Shown here: in pieces, positions 45,074 to 53,883 of the stretch | Layout of the letters: every line of letters starts with the position of its first letter | Numbering within the stretch: position 1 is the first letter of the stretch | Source: Dorea sp. AM10-31 | Lineage (GTDB): Bacteria; Bacillota; Clostridia; Lachnospirales; Lachnospiraceae | NCBI RefSeq assembly: GCF_003435815.1 | Contig: NZ_QTUV01000005.1 | Span: forward strand, 2,501-66,500 | Direction: 5' to 3' | DNA length: 64,000 nt | The notes under the pieces: model-generated | Seen by the model: only the letters and a program-made list of their open reading frames with translations | Database searches by the model: none | What the model was told of the DNA's origin: nothing | Position numbers and translations under genes: made by a program

Positions 45074-45979
45074 TTATTTTGCAAGCTGTAACATACGCTC
45101 CAGCGGAAGCTTCGTCTTCTCGCGAAGTTCTGCATCAACGTGTACTTCATTCTCTCCGGTCTGAAGGACATGCAGAACCTTGTCCAATGTAACCTTCTTC
45201 ATATTCGGACATACCGGAACACTCTTTGGATAATAAAATTGTTTCTCCGGATTCTGACGCTTAAGCTCATATCCGACACCTTCTTCTGTGCAGATGATAA
45301 ATTCCTCCTTCTCACTTGCTGTCGCATACTGGATAATTCCTTTTGTACTGCCTATGTAATCCGCATGCTTCAATACCCACTGGTTACATTCCGGATGTGC
45401 CAGCACTTCTGCTTCCGGATGCAAAGCTTTCTGTTCAAGAATTTCATCCTCTTCCATCCGCTCATGTGTCGGACAGAAGCCTTCATTATATATAAAATGT
45501 TTTTCCGGCACCTGCTCTGCAACGTGGTGTGCCAGATTTCGATCCGGGATAAAGAAAATGTTCTTCTGTGGAAGTGCTTTTACAATCTTCACTGCATTGG
45601 AAGATGTAACACAGACATCGGAATATTTCTTAAGCTCTGCTGTAGAGTTGATATAACAGACAATCGCCAGGTCATCATATTCCGCACGCACCTTCTGGAT
45701 TGTCTCCACATCTGCCATATGTGCCATCGGGCAGTCTGCATCTGCTGCCGGCATTAATACGGTCTTATGAGGGCTTAAGATCTTCGCACTCTCTCCCATG
45801 AATCCAACACCGCAGAATACGATCAGCTGTGCGTCCAGATCTACCGCTACTCTGCTCAGATAAAAGGAATCCCCGATATAATCTGCTATCTGCTGCACTT
45901 CCGCCGGCACATAATAGTGAGCCAGGATCACTGCGTTCTTTTCTTTTTTTAATTTCTTTATCTCTTCAATTACTGACAT
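45074..45979 (-). CDS. nadA: Quinolinate synthase
   Basis: 301 residues of the three-fold NadA family. It carries three conserved cysteines for the [4Fe-4S] cluster (C56 in VFCGVGFMGE, another in TSSNAV/EGFCPTHE region and one near PVCPNMKK) and the AHYYVPAEVQ substrate region. It condenses iminoaspartate with dihydroxyacetone phosphate. First gene of nadA-nadB-nadC, with a promoter overlapped by a palindromic operator. Confidence 0.95.
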   Translation of the reverse strand: MSVIEEIKKLKKEKNAVILAHYYVPAEVQQIADYIGDSFYLSRVAVDLDAQLIVFCGVGFMGESAKILSPHKTVLMPAADADCPMAHMADVETIQKVRAEYDDLAIVCYINSTAELKKYSDVCVTSSNAVKIVKALPQKNIFFIPDRNLAHHVAEQVPEKHFIYNEGFCPTHERMEEDEILEQKALHPEAEVLAHPECNQWVLKHADYIGSTKGIIQYATASEKEEFIICTEEGVGYELKRQNPEKQFYYPKSVPVCPNMKKVTLDKVLHVLQTGENEVHVDAELREKTKLPLERMLQLAK

Positions 45980-46012
45980 TGTTCCGTCACCTCATTTATT
46001 TAAAGTCATATT

Positions 46013-46050
46013 ATTATACCATACTGTCTTACAGGTGACAAGACACTTGT
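46013..46050 (-). promoter_or_regulatory. nadABC promoter and palindromic operator (NiaR-like)
   Basis: On the minus strand TTGTCA (46041-46036), 17 nt, TATAAT (46018-46013). The -35 lies inside a 20 bp imperfect palindrome, ACAAGTGTCTTGTCACCTGT (46050-46031), with most positions symmetrical. NiaR is the known niacin-responsive repressor of nad genes in many Firmicutes, so it is the natural candidate, but the match to its site is from memory. Confidence 0.6.
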
Positions 46051-46080
46051 ATTATCCGAAACTTTACATATATAATAACT

Positions 46081-46140
46081 AATATGAAACAACAGTCAGG
46101 TATGCGATTTTTATTGCATACCTGACTGTTGTTTCATATT
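46081..46140. terminator. Perfect 25 bp hairpin after the FGGY kinase gene
   Basis: Two 25 nt arms (46081-46105 and 46116-46140) are exact reverse complements around a 10 nt loop. It begins 4 nt past the kinase stop codon. There is no proper T-run on either strand, so termination is uncertain; it may protect the 3' end of the transcript. Confidence 0.6.
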
Positions 46141-46144
46141 GGCA

Positions 46145-47659
46145 CTAAGAAAATGTAGGATTCAACGCTTTTGTTATTTCTATATACTTCTTATATACAT
46201 CTTCATACACTTTTCTATTTTCCGGATTTGGATAATACGTTTTCTTTATTTCTACAAATTTGTCTGCTGCTTCCTCTACAGAAGACCAGATTCCGTTGGC
46301 AACTCCAGCCAGAATTGCACAGCCCATTCCCGGTGTACTTCCGCTGTTTTTAATTACTTTAACCGGAATTTCAAGAATATCCGCCTTAATCTGACACCAC
46401 GCTTCCGATTTAGCTCCACCGCCAAGCGAACGAATCTCTGTCATCGTTGCACCCAGTTCTTTTTCGCATTCAAGCATTCTTTTCAGAGCAATTGCCAGTC
46501 CTTCCATTATCGCCCTTATAAAATGTCCGCGTGTATGTCCTGCATTTATTCCATAATACACACCACTCGCCTTTTCATTCAGCTCTGGTATTCCGGATCC
46601 TTGAAAATATGGCAACATAATTAATCCATCTGCTCCCGGATTCGTTTCATCTACTAATGCATCCATTTGTGTATATGCATTTACTCCTGTCTCAAGCTCT
46701 ATATTTTTTTCCATTTCACAAAATGTATCCCGATACCACTTCATAATTATCGAACCTGTGCAATACGGCTGATATATATATTTCCCCGGAATTCCACTAC
46801 AAAGTGTCGGAACTGTTCCTTCCGAATCCGGACTCAGCTGATCAATCGTAGCAACTGTTACAAGTGCCGATCCTGTACTTTCTGAAGCAATTCCAGCCTT
46901 TATATTTCCGGCTCCAATTGCGCCACACGCCTGATCAAATGCTCCAATGTTAATCATTGTCTCAGTATCCAGTCCATATTTTTCTGCTGCTTCCGGAGTG
47001 ATTTTTCCAATCTCTTTTCCCGGTTCTGTCATTTCCGGAAGATATTGTTCATCTATTCCAACCAATTCCAGCATTTCTTTCCAGTAGCACCTGTTTGTTA
47101 TATCAAAAAATCCATGATCACTTGCTACCGAATGTTCTGTGATAAATTTGCCTGAAAGCACATATACAAAATAATCTTTAATTTGCGCAAACATTCGTGT
47201 CTTTTCAAACACTTCCGGTGATTTGTTTTTTACTGCGAGTATCTTACTAACAGGATGAATTGCATAAATACTATCAAAGCCAACCTTACTGATAATCTCT
47301 TTTTGAGAAAACTGTTTTGTCAAATATTCAGCTTCTTTTGTTCCTCTCATATCCATCCAGGCAATCACCTTACAAAGCGGCTTATAATCCTTATCCAAAA
47401 AGACACAAGTCTCAGCTGTTGAAGAAAAACCGACACATTTTATATCTTTCTTATCTGCTTCTGAGCTCCGAACCGCTTCTTTTATTGCATGCTCAAACGC
47501 ATCCTCGTATAACTTTAATTCTGCTTCAACTTCTCCGGTTGGCAACGTTGTTAATTCATATTCACATGTTGCCTCGCCATGCACAGCACCGTCTTCTCCC
47601 ACTACTGTTGCCTTGATTGCAGTTGTCCCTATATCAATTCCAAGAATATATCTCATCAT
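46145..47659 (-). CDS. FGGY-family carbohydrate kinase
   Basis: About 504 residues. The N-terminal ATPase lobe starts RYILGIDIGTTAIKATVV; the second lobe has TGSALVTV and the ribbon SLGGGAKSEAWCQIKADIL typical of FGGY kinases. The family phosphorylates sugars and polyols (xylulose, gluconate, glycerol and others); the substrate here is not evident. AAAGG lies 6 nt before the ATG at 47659; a second ATG follows at once. It is the last gene of a permease-TIM barrel-kinase operon. Confidence 0.88.
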   Translation of the reverse strand: MMRYILGIDIGTTAIKATVVGEDGAVHGEATCEYELTTLPTGEVEAELKLYEDAFEHAIKEAVRSSEADKKDIKCVGFSSTAETCVFLDKDYKPLCKVIAWMDMRGTKEAEYLTKQFSQKEIISKVGFDSIYAIHPVSKILAVKNKSPEVFEKTRMFAQIKDYFVYVLSGKFITEHSVASDHGFFDITNRCYWKEMLELVGIDEQYLPEMTEPGKEIGKITPEAAEKYGLDTETMINIGAFDQACGAIGAGNIKAGIASESTGSALVTVATIDQLSPDSEGTVPTLCSGIPGKYIYQPYCTGSIIMKWYRDTFCEMEKNIELETGVNAYTQMDALVDETNPGADGLIMLPYFQGSGIPELNEKASGVYYGINAGHTRGHFIRAIMEGLAIALKRMLECEKELGATMTEIRSLGGGAKSEAWCQIKADILEIPVKVIKNSGSTPGMGCAILAGVANGIWSSVEEAADKFVEIKKTYYPNPENRKVYEDVYKKYIEITKALNPTFS

Positions 47660-47690
47660 CTTCAACCTTTCCGAGTATCTGTTTACCCTT

Positions 47691-48365
47691 TTATTTATTA
47701 CAATAGTCAAGGACATACTCCAGATTTTCTCTAAAAGTACCACCTTTCACAAAATTTGAGTTAAACAATGCACTTCCCATTGTATATGCATGACAATTCA
47801 ATTCTTTCATTGCATCCATTCGTTCTTTATTACCAACACTGCCTGCAATTGTTAATTTATCCATGCCAATCTTTTCTCCAACCGCACGAGCCAGTTCCAG
47901 CGGATCGCCATCCGCATAGCGATATGCAGTAAGATCAACCCCATCTGCACCTTCTGCGATCAGTCTTTCAGAATCTGCAACAATTTCTTCAATTGTTCCT
48001 GTGAGCGTTACCGGACTGCCTCCTACCTTTCCAGGGAACGGGAAATACTTTAATCCATATTGTTCTAATACACTTTTCACACCCGGATAATAAACAGTTC
48101 CTGTTAAAAAGTCAAACCCACATTCTCCTGCTAACTTCGCACCCTCTATGCAGCCTTCTTCTGTGTAAGTCACTACTTCTAAATATGTAGTTTTTCCAGC
48201 GGCTTTCATAGCTTTGTTAAGTTGAATCATTTCTTCTTTATTCAATCCGACATCTTTAAAGCCCCATCTCTGTGCAGGAAGATCTTTACACGATTCAAAA
48301 ACCTCTATCGCATTTTCCACTGTTACATCATTATGTGTCAACATAATTATAAGTTCTGGTTTCAT
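47691..48365 (-). CDS. TIM-barrel protein of unassigned function (aldolase/epimerase-like)
   Basis: 224 residues from the ATG at 48365 (AAAGAGG about 9 nt upstream). The pattern is a small alpha/beta barrel: ELIIMLTHNDVT opening strand, YLEVVTYTEEG, FLTGTVYYPG, GADGVDLTAYR and a C-terminal phosphate-binding pair TIAGSVGN / TMGSALF as in ribulose-phosphate-binding barrels. No family name is recognised with confidence. Lying between a permease and a sugar kinase, it may act on the phosphorylated product as an aldolase, epimerase or isomerase. Confidence 0.7.
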   Translation of the reverse strand: MKPELIIMLTHNDVTVENAIEVFESCKDLPAQRWGFKDVGLNKEEMIQLNKAMKAAGKTTYLEVVTYTEEGCIEGAKLAGECGFDFLTGTVYYPGVKSVLEQYGLKYFPFPGKVGGSPVTLTGTIEEIVADSERLIAEGADGVDLTAYRYADGDPLELARAVGEKIGMDKLTIAGSVGNKERMDAMKELNCHAYTMGSALFNSNFVKGGTFRENLEYVLDYCNK

Positions 48366-48402
48366 ATTATACATCCTCTTTCTTTATTTATTAAATCACA
48401 TT

Positions 48403-49842
48403 CTATACTGTTATGTCTTCACGATCCTTTACCATATATTTTCTAATAGCCGGGATTTGATTTACAACGAAGAACAAAATTGCTGTAAATAAAAATCCGA
48501 AGAACGTACATGTTGCATAGTTAAAGATTGAATTTTTCGGAACATATGCAATTGGATCAAAAATAAGCAAATCTGCAATGATTCCAATGATTGCACAGCC
48601 AAAAGCAACGATATTAAATCCTTTCGTATATTCATAACACTCATGTCCCTCTAACTCATAAACCGCACGCAGAGAAACTTTTTTCTTTCTGACAAAGAAG
48701 TAATCTACAAACATAATTCCCATAACAGGTCCATAGAAGAACGCAGCAATTGTGATCATCGCACCGATATAATCAAGGAGCTGACCCCAGATAACCATAA
48801 CGCCTGCATAAATTCCAAGTACAATTGCAATTGTATTAAACTTTACTTTTGGAAATGTTGATTTCAGAACAACTGCCCACATATAAGATCCTGTACCCTG
48901 TGTAGCAATGTTAGCAAAAATGACTAATGCTAATGTTGTAAGTGCCATTCCCGGACTGCTTAATGTGACCAACATCTCCGTAATATCATTTCCCATAACA
49001 CCGGTTTTAACAAATGTTGCAATACCCAGAACGCCACCTGCCATTACAAAAAATGGAGCTACTACTCCGTAAGCACCTACAGTTGCCCAATATCCGTCCT
49101 TTTCTTTTTTGCATAATCGAGGAGTAACTGCTGTACTTGCACACCAGGACATACCAAAAGCAAGACCTGCTTCACATGCAATTGCATAAGCTGAATTACT
49201 GTTCTTTCCAAGGGAACTCAAATCTGGTTTATATGCAAAAATCTCACTGAGTGGCACAGAATTAAATGCAACTACACAAACTGCAACTCCAACCAGTAAA
49301 AGTAATGGAACAATGATCCTGTTTGCCCATTTAATAACTAACGGTCCTGCGATGGCTACAACTGTACCAAGAAGGATACAAAGCAATCCCATTGGTTTAT
49401 GTAAAAATGCAGGTGGTGTGTGCCCAGCCATTTTAAACAAATTGTCAATTGTATTGGCAAAAATTTCTGCACATTGCCCAAACCACGGAAAGTTTACCGC
49501 TGTAAGAACAAGTGCTACAATTCCTGCACCTTTTGTTCCAAACGTAGATTTCAGCCACTGCCACATATCCACACCATATTTTGTTGCAAATAACACCGGT
49601 AATAAATACAAGGCCAGGATAAATATATTTGCAGCAAATGTTGTTGTTAATAATTGTTTAAAGTCGCAATAGGCTGCCTGAAAAGTTCCCTGTGTATAAC
49701 ACCATGTAGCGACTCCGTATCCACTAAGCACAAGAAATGCATCCAACATTCCGTACTGTCTTTCTGATTTACGAACAGGCAGCGTTCCAAACGTCGCTTC
49801 TTTAGTATACTGTTCATCTGAATTATTTTGATTTTTTGCCAT
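48403..49842 (-). CDS. NCS1-family permease (nucleobase/cation symporter type)
   Basis: 479 residues from the ATG at 49842, chosen for GAGGAGG upstream. About 12 hydrophobic segments with the NCS1 hallmarks: a GYGVATWCYTQGTFQA first helix region and the NFPWFGQCAEIFAN segment, similar to the CodB/cytosine branch. NCS1 proteins carry purines, pyrimidines, hydantoins, thiamine or related compounds. Its partner genes suggest the substrate contains or yields a sugar. A 59-residue membrane protein is encoded just upstream. Confidence 0.85.
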   Translation of the reverse strand: MAKNQNNSDEQYTKEATFGTLPVRKSERQYGMLDAFLVLSGYGVATWCYTQGTFQAAYCDFKQLLTTTFAANIFILALYLLPVLFATKYGVDMWQWLKSTFGTKGAGIVALVLTAVNFPWFGQCAEIFANTIDNLFKMAGHTPPAFLHKPMGLLCILLGTVVAIAGPLVIKWANRIIVPLLLLVGVAVCVVAFNSVPLSEIFAYKPDLSSLGKNSNSAYAIACEAGLAFGMSWCASTAVTPRLCKKEKDGYWATVGAYGVVAPFFVMAGGVLGIATFVKTGVMGNDITEMLVTLSSPGMALTTLALVIFANIATQGTGSYMWAVVLKSTFPKVKFNTIAIVLGIYAGVMVIWGQLLDYIGAMITIAAFFYGPVMGIMFVDYFFVRKKKVSLRAVYELEGHECYEYTKGFNIVAFGCAIIGIIADLLIFDPIAYVPKNSIFNYATCTFFGFLFTAILFFVVNQIPAIRKYMVKDREDITV

Positions 49843-49882
49843 GTTGTACCTCCTCATAATACTCATGAAGTATTTACGTTTC

Positions 49883-50062
49883 TTACATCCAATAACCACC
49901 AATTAAAAAAGCACCGCTTATTAAAATTGTTGCAATTGCTAATATCCAATTGGTTTTACTGAATGGTTCCGGAAATTCATAGTCTTGCTTTTCCATCTCT
50001 TCAATACGCTTTTCTGCTTCAGAAAGATATTCTTCTGAAAACCTACTGTTTTTTTTCGCCAT
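49883..50062 (-). CDS. Small membrane protein (59 residues) upstream of the NCS1 permease
   Basis: ATG at 50062 with GAGGATGT upstream; the frame runs 59 codons to TAA at 49885-49883. The first about 35 residues are charged and helical (SEEYLSEAEKRIEEMEKQ), and residues about 38-58 form one membrane helix (NWILAIATILISGAFLIGGY). It lies 40 nt before the permease start on the same strand. Small single-span partners are known for several transporters, so an accessory role is plausible. It resembles no named family I can recall. Confidence 0.75.
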   Translation of the reverse strand: MAKKNSRFSEEYLSEAEKRIEEMEKQDYEFPEPFSKTNWILAIATILISGAFLIGGYWM

Positions 50063-50126
50063 ACATCCTCATCCTTTCTACTACATTATTTCTCTTAAGT
50101 ATGATTGTATATTATCATTGTTGCCA

Positions 50127-50197
50127 ATTGTTTTCAATCGTTTTTAATCGTTAATCATTATTTCATCACATTGCACTATTGTTTTTAATCGTTTTTG
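50127..50197. promoter_or_regulatory. Two direct repeats, probable DeoR-type operators
   Basis: A 20 bp motif of the form ATTGTTTTnAATCGTTTTTn occurs at 50127-50146 and 50178-50197, 18 of 20 bases alike and 51 bp apart (near five helical turns). They lie in the AT-rich interval between the divergent regulator and the permease operon. Confidence 0.55.
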
Positions 50198-50328
50198 TTT
50201 ATTTTTTCGCTTAAAACAATTATTTTTATGTTTCTTAATTATTGTTTCGCTTATAAATACTTGTTTTCCATTTTTTTAAATGGTATAATCAACAGAGTTA
50301 CTATTCAACCGTTATGAAGAGGGAATAT

Positions 50329-51132
50329 ATGTCTACCAATAAACACAATTCATTTTATGAAGAACGCGAGCAAATCATTTTAGATTTATTACAAAGAAAA
50401 GGACGAATTACTGTTGCTGAAACAGCCAAGCTTACAGGTCTTTCTGCCTCAACAATTCGTCTTCAATTTCAAAGTATGCACGAGAAGGGGCTTCTTTTAC
50501 GTACACATGGTGGTGCAATAAAAGCAGATTACCCTCACAATTTCAATCATCAAACAAATATTTTTGATGGAATCGTTAATCTCGATAAGAAACTTCAAAT
50601 TGCTACTCTTGCTGCCGAAACAGTTCATGATGGCGATTTTATAGCTATTAGCAGTGGTTCAACTGCCCTTCTTTTAGCTTCTAAAATTACAAATCGCAAA
50701 AATTTAACAGTTGTTACAGACTCTATCCCGGTTGCGAATTTATTACTGTTTCATCCTAACATTAAAATCTATGTCTGCGGTGGACAGATCCGAGAACGAA
50801 ACGGAGCATGTTTTGGTCCGACAGCTGAATCCTTTTTAGATACTGTAAAAGTTGAAAAAGTTTATGCAGGTTGTGATTCTGTAAATCCCGATATAGGCGT
50901 TACTTCTCTAGACATTGATCCCAGAACAGAACAAGCACTCGTAAAATGTGCGAAAGAATGTTACATTTTAGCTGATTCAACTAAGTTTTCAGTCATGCCT
51001 TTTATCGAAAAGGTTCTGAATATCAACGAGATCACCTGTCTCATATCAGATAATGCATTAAGCTATGAATGTAAGAAAAAATTAGAAAAATCCGGTGTCA
51101 AAGTAATGCTTGGTTCAAATGAACCTTCTTAA
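50329..51132 (+). CDS. DeoR-family transcriptional regulator
   Basis: About 267 residues from the ATG at 50329 (AGAGGG upstream). N-terminal winged helix (REQIILDLLQRKGRITVAETAKLTGLSASTIR) and a DeoRC sugar-phosphate sensor domain with ISSGSTAL and ADSTKF motifs. Usually a repressor lifted by a phosphorylated sugar intermediate. It is divergent from the permease-kinase operon, its likely target. Confidence 0.9.
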   Translation: MSTNKHNSFYEEREQIILDLLQRKGRITVAETAKLTGLSASTIRLQFQSMHEKGLLLRTHGGAIKADYPHNFNHQTNIFDGIVNLDKKLQIATLAAETVHDGDFIAISSGSTALLLASKITNRKNLTVVTDSIPVANLLLFHPNIKIYVCGGQIRERNGACFGPTAESFLDTVKVEKVYAGCDSVNPDIGVTSLDIDPRTEQALVKCAKECYILADSTKFSVMPFIEKVLNINEITCLISDNALSYECKKKLEKSGVKVMLGSNEPS

Positions 51133-51169
51133 GCACTGTCTCCGAATGCACTCTTATTTATCATATTTA

Positions 51170-51208
51170 AAAAGGCTACTCTTCCGTCAAACGAAATTGT
51201 AGCCTTTT
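51170..51208. terminator. Bidirectional terminator between the DeoR gene and the proline racemase gene
   Basis: A perfect 10 bp stem AAAAGGCTAC / GTAGCCTTTT with a 19 nt loop, followed by TATTTTAT on the plus strand and T residues on the minus strand. Confidence 0.8.
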
Positions 51209-51224
51209 ATTTTATCCTGCTATA

Positions 51225-52253
51225 TTACTTTACCAAAAATCCATATTTCAGAGGGTCTCTTTTGTCAATCAGATAGGTTGAAATGCCTGTCATATAGGCA
51301 CTTCCTGTAATTTCCGGTATTACAGCAGGATATTCGCCAACGTTTGTTTTCCCGATGATCTGTCCTTTAAACAGACCTCCTATAAAACTTTCATTTTTCA
51401 ATATCTCGCCACTTTTAATCCGATGATGTCTGGCAAGCAGTGCCAGTTTCGCACTTGTTCCCGTTCCGCAAGGAGAACGATCAGCCTGATGTTCACCAAA
51501 TATCACGACATTACGCATGTCAGCTTCCGGTGTCTCTGTTTCTGAGTAAAATTCGCAAACATTTGTACCACTGATATTTAAAAGTGGATGCCGGATTTCA
51601 ACCTGTTCATTTACAAGTTCCAGAATACGAATTCCCCAGTCCGCAATTTTAGATATATGTTCCGGTTTAATTGTCGTGTCAAACTGAGAAATATCAACCA
51701 TTGTAAAGAAACTGCCTCCGAATGCAATGTCGTATTTTATTTTTCTGCCATCCAGTTCAAGGCCTAAATTTTCCCTGTAAACAAAGGAGGGTACGTTTAC
51801 AAGACTTACTTCAGCCACATGTCCGTTCTCAATTCGAGCCTTAGCCTGAACAGTTCCGGCAGGGGTGTCAAATGTGATCGTCGTAAAAGGTTCCTGCATT
51901 GGAACCATACCGGCTTCTACCAGATCTGTAACAGCGGCAATGGTTCCATGTCCGCACATATCGATATATCCTGCTGATTCAATATAAAAGATTCCAAAAT
52001 CTGCTTCTTCCGTCACTGGCTCTGTAAGAACTGCACCAAACATATCTTTGTGTCCGCGTGGCTCAAGCATCAGCGCTGTCCGGATATAGTCATATTTGTC
52101 ACGAAATTCATTTCTCCGTTCAATCATTGTCGCACCTGTCAGTTTCGGTATACCGGAAACAATCAACCGCAGGAATTCACCACTTGTATGGGAATCAATT
52201 GCTGTAATCTGATGTTTGAAAATGTCTTCTTTTATATTAAATTCACATTTCAT
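51225..52253 (-). CDS. prdF: Proline racemase family protein (PrdF-like)
   Basis: 342 residues from the ATG at 52253. Both catalytic cysteines of the cofactor-independent racemase are present: C100 in DMCGHGT and C262 in SPCGTGT. It should supply D-proline for the reductase encoded upstream, though hydroxyproline epimerases share the fold. It begins in an ATGA overlap with the permease stop, so it is part of the prd operon and its last gene. Confidence 0.9.
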   Translation of the reverse strand: MKCEFNIKEDIFKHQITAIDSHTSGEFLRLIVSGIPKLTGATMIERRNEFRDKYDYIRTALMLEPRGHKDMFGAVLTEPVTEEADFGIFYIESAGYIDMCGHGTIAAVTDLVEAGMVPMQEPFTTITFDTPAGTVQAKARIENGHVAEVSLVNVPSFVYRENLGLELDGRKIKYDIAFGGSFFTMVDISQFDTTIKPEHISKIADWGIRILELVNEQVEIRHPLLNISGTNVCEFYSETETPEADMRNVVIFGEHQADRSPCGTGTSAKLALLARHHRIKSGEILKNESFIGGLFKGQIIGKTNVGEYPAVIPEITGSAYMTGISTYLIDKRDPLKYGFLVK

Positions 52254-53140
52254 GAAACCACTTCCTCTTTCCGTCCATCCGGAACTTTTGCTGCTGAAAT
52301 AAACATCGTAACGCTTGTATAAATTGCTACTGCAATCACCAGCCACTGTAATAACTCAAGCGGCATGGATTTTACTATAAATGCTGCCACGAGAACACCT
52401 GGAATGCCTGCCAGCGCAAACGCAAATGCAGCATGTTTGTGATATCTTCCGGATTTAAAATACGGGAAAGATCCACTACCTACGCCGAGGAATCCCAGTC
52501 CCATCATAATCGGAAACGAAACGGCAGGATTCATTCCAAGCAGATAGACAAGACACATCGTCGGTGCATAGTTTCCGATACCCACAGTTAAGAGACTTCC
52601 AAGGATAAATGATCCAACACATGCAATCGCTAACTTCACGCCATGCAATCCAATGTTTTCACCGCCAACCGGAATCATACCAAATTTACTCATCATCATC
52701 AAAATCGCTGATATGGCTAGTCCACAACCCATAGTAATGCGTAATATTTTTGTCGGCAATTTACTTGCCACACTTCCACCAACAAATGCCCCGAGAATAC
52801 CGGCCCCATACATTCCAAACAGTGTCGGTAATTCTACATCTATAATGGAAAGAGAAACCAATGCCTCTACAGCAACCGGGACGGCACATCCGGTCACGAG
52901 TGTTCCCGGTATCAATTCATCCGGAACCGTTTTAGTCAGCTTGTATAAAGACATAGTTGGTGCCAAACTTCCAATACCAAGATAGTCAAATATATTTATT
53001 ACAAATCCGGATATCCAGAAGATTCCATAATCTTTTCCAGTTAGATTTTTTTCACGGTCTGTTACAAAGAATTTGGTCAGTATAAGTCCCTGAATAGCTG
53101 CAAATGCACCTATAAAAATCTGAATAAATCTAAGAATCAT
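52250..53140 (-). CDS. TauE/SafE-type permease within the prd cluster
   Basis: 296 residues with eight or nine hydrophobic segments and duplicated GYAPTM/SLAPTM-like motifs (IGSLAPTMSLY and IGNYAPTMCLV), typical of the TauE/SafE (former DUF81) family with its two-fold repeat. Relatives export or import sulfite and organic anions. Its place between prdB and the racemase suggests transport of a substrate or product of proline reduction, for example 5-aminovalerate efflux or proline uptake; this is inference. Confidence 0.75.
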   Translation of the reverse strand: MILRFIQIFIGAFAAIQGLILTKFFVTDREKNLTGKDYGIFWISGFVINIFDYLGIGSLAPTMSLYKLTKTVPDELIPGTLVTGCAVPVAVEALVSLSIIDVELPTLFGMYGAGILGAFVGGSVASKLPTKILRITMGCGLAISAILMMMSKFGMIPVGGENIGLHGVKLAIACVGSFILGSLLTVGIGNYAPTMCLVYLLGMNPAVSFPIMMGLGFLGVGSGSFPYFKSGRYHKHAAFAFALAGIPGVLVAAFIVKSMPLELLQWLVIAVAIYTSVTMFISAAKVPDGRKEEVVS

Positions 53141-53157
53141 ATAGTTCTCCTTTCCGG

Positions 53158-53883
53158 CTAGATCTTCGCATGGTATGTATAAGACAATTTTTTGATAATA
53201 CCAGGCATGTCTGCCTCTTCTATCTGCTCCAATGCTGCCTTTACAATTGCAGTTTGCATTTCCACATTATGCGGCTCTCCTGCATTCGCGCCCATCGGTA
53301 CGATAGGGGCAACTGCACGCGGAGTTCCCTGCTGTTTACAAACAGGAGGAAGTGCCGCAATAATACAAGTCGGAATACCTGCTTCTTCAATCGCTCTCTG
53401 CACCAGTACTGCAGAGCGGTGGCAGGTTCCTCATCCGGCAGTCATGATTACAAGATCTGCCCCCTGTTTTTTAAACAGTTCAGCAACCTGTGGACCGATT
53501 TCATTTTTAAAGGTTTCGATATCTCCGCCGCCACCCATAAATCCGGCATTATATTCACAAAAATCTTTGATATAGCCTTCTTTTACAAGTTCCTGTAATC
53601 TCTGATATGGCCACATACTGTTGATATCACGGTTTACATCCGTGTGGTCATAACCGCCATGTGTAATCATCAATTCATCCGGCTGCACATCAGACGGAAC
53701 TTTTCGCCATGTTCTGTCCCCGGCAAGTTTGTATGGTGTCTGTGTTTTTAAATGTACTCCACAAGCGCTGGCAATACCAACTTTGCAATCTTTCAACGCT
53801 TTTGTCATTGGTGTCCATACCGGCGGAGGTGTAATTGGAGTGTATATTTCCGAAGTCATATTTGGAACTGTTGTTATCTTCAT
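53158..53883 (-). CDS. prdB: D-proline reductase subunit PrdB, selenoprotein
   Basis: 241 residues when the in-frame TGA at 53433-53431 is read as selenocysteine 151 (MTAG-U-GTCHRSA). The reading frame continues unbroken on both sides and both parts match PrdB, which carries Sec at the active site. A naive reading would split it into two ORFs (53431-53883 and 53158-53403). A SECIS-like hairpin follows the UGA. PrdB reduces D-proline to 5-aminovalerate with the PrdA-derived subunits. The ATG overlaps the stop of the small upstream gene (ATGA). Confidence 0.93.
53392..53418 (-). promoter_or_regulatory. SECIS-like hairpin in prdB mRNA
   Basis: Twelve nt after the UGA, CGCTCTGCA pairs with TGCAGAG..GCG around the 7 nt loop GTACTGG. 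The loop starts about 21 nt from the UGA, within the range for bacterial SECIS elements bound by SelB, and has a G at its start. Confidence 0.7.

Noticed and set aside
53158..53430. prdB as a frameshifted or broken gene in two ORFs
   Set aside because: The two parts are in the same frame and separated only by a TGA at the known Sec position, with a SECIS-like hairpin after it.
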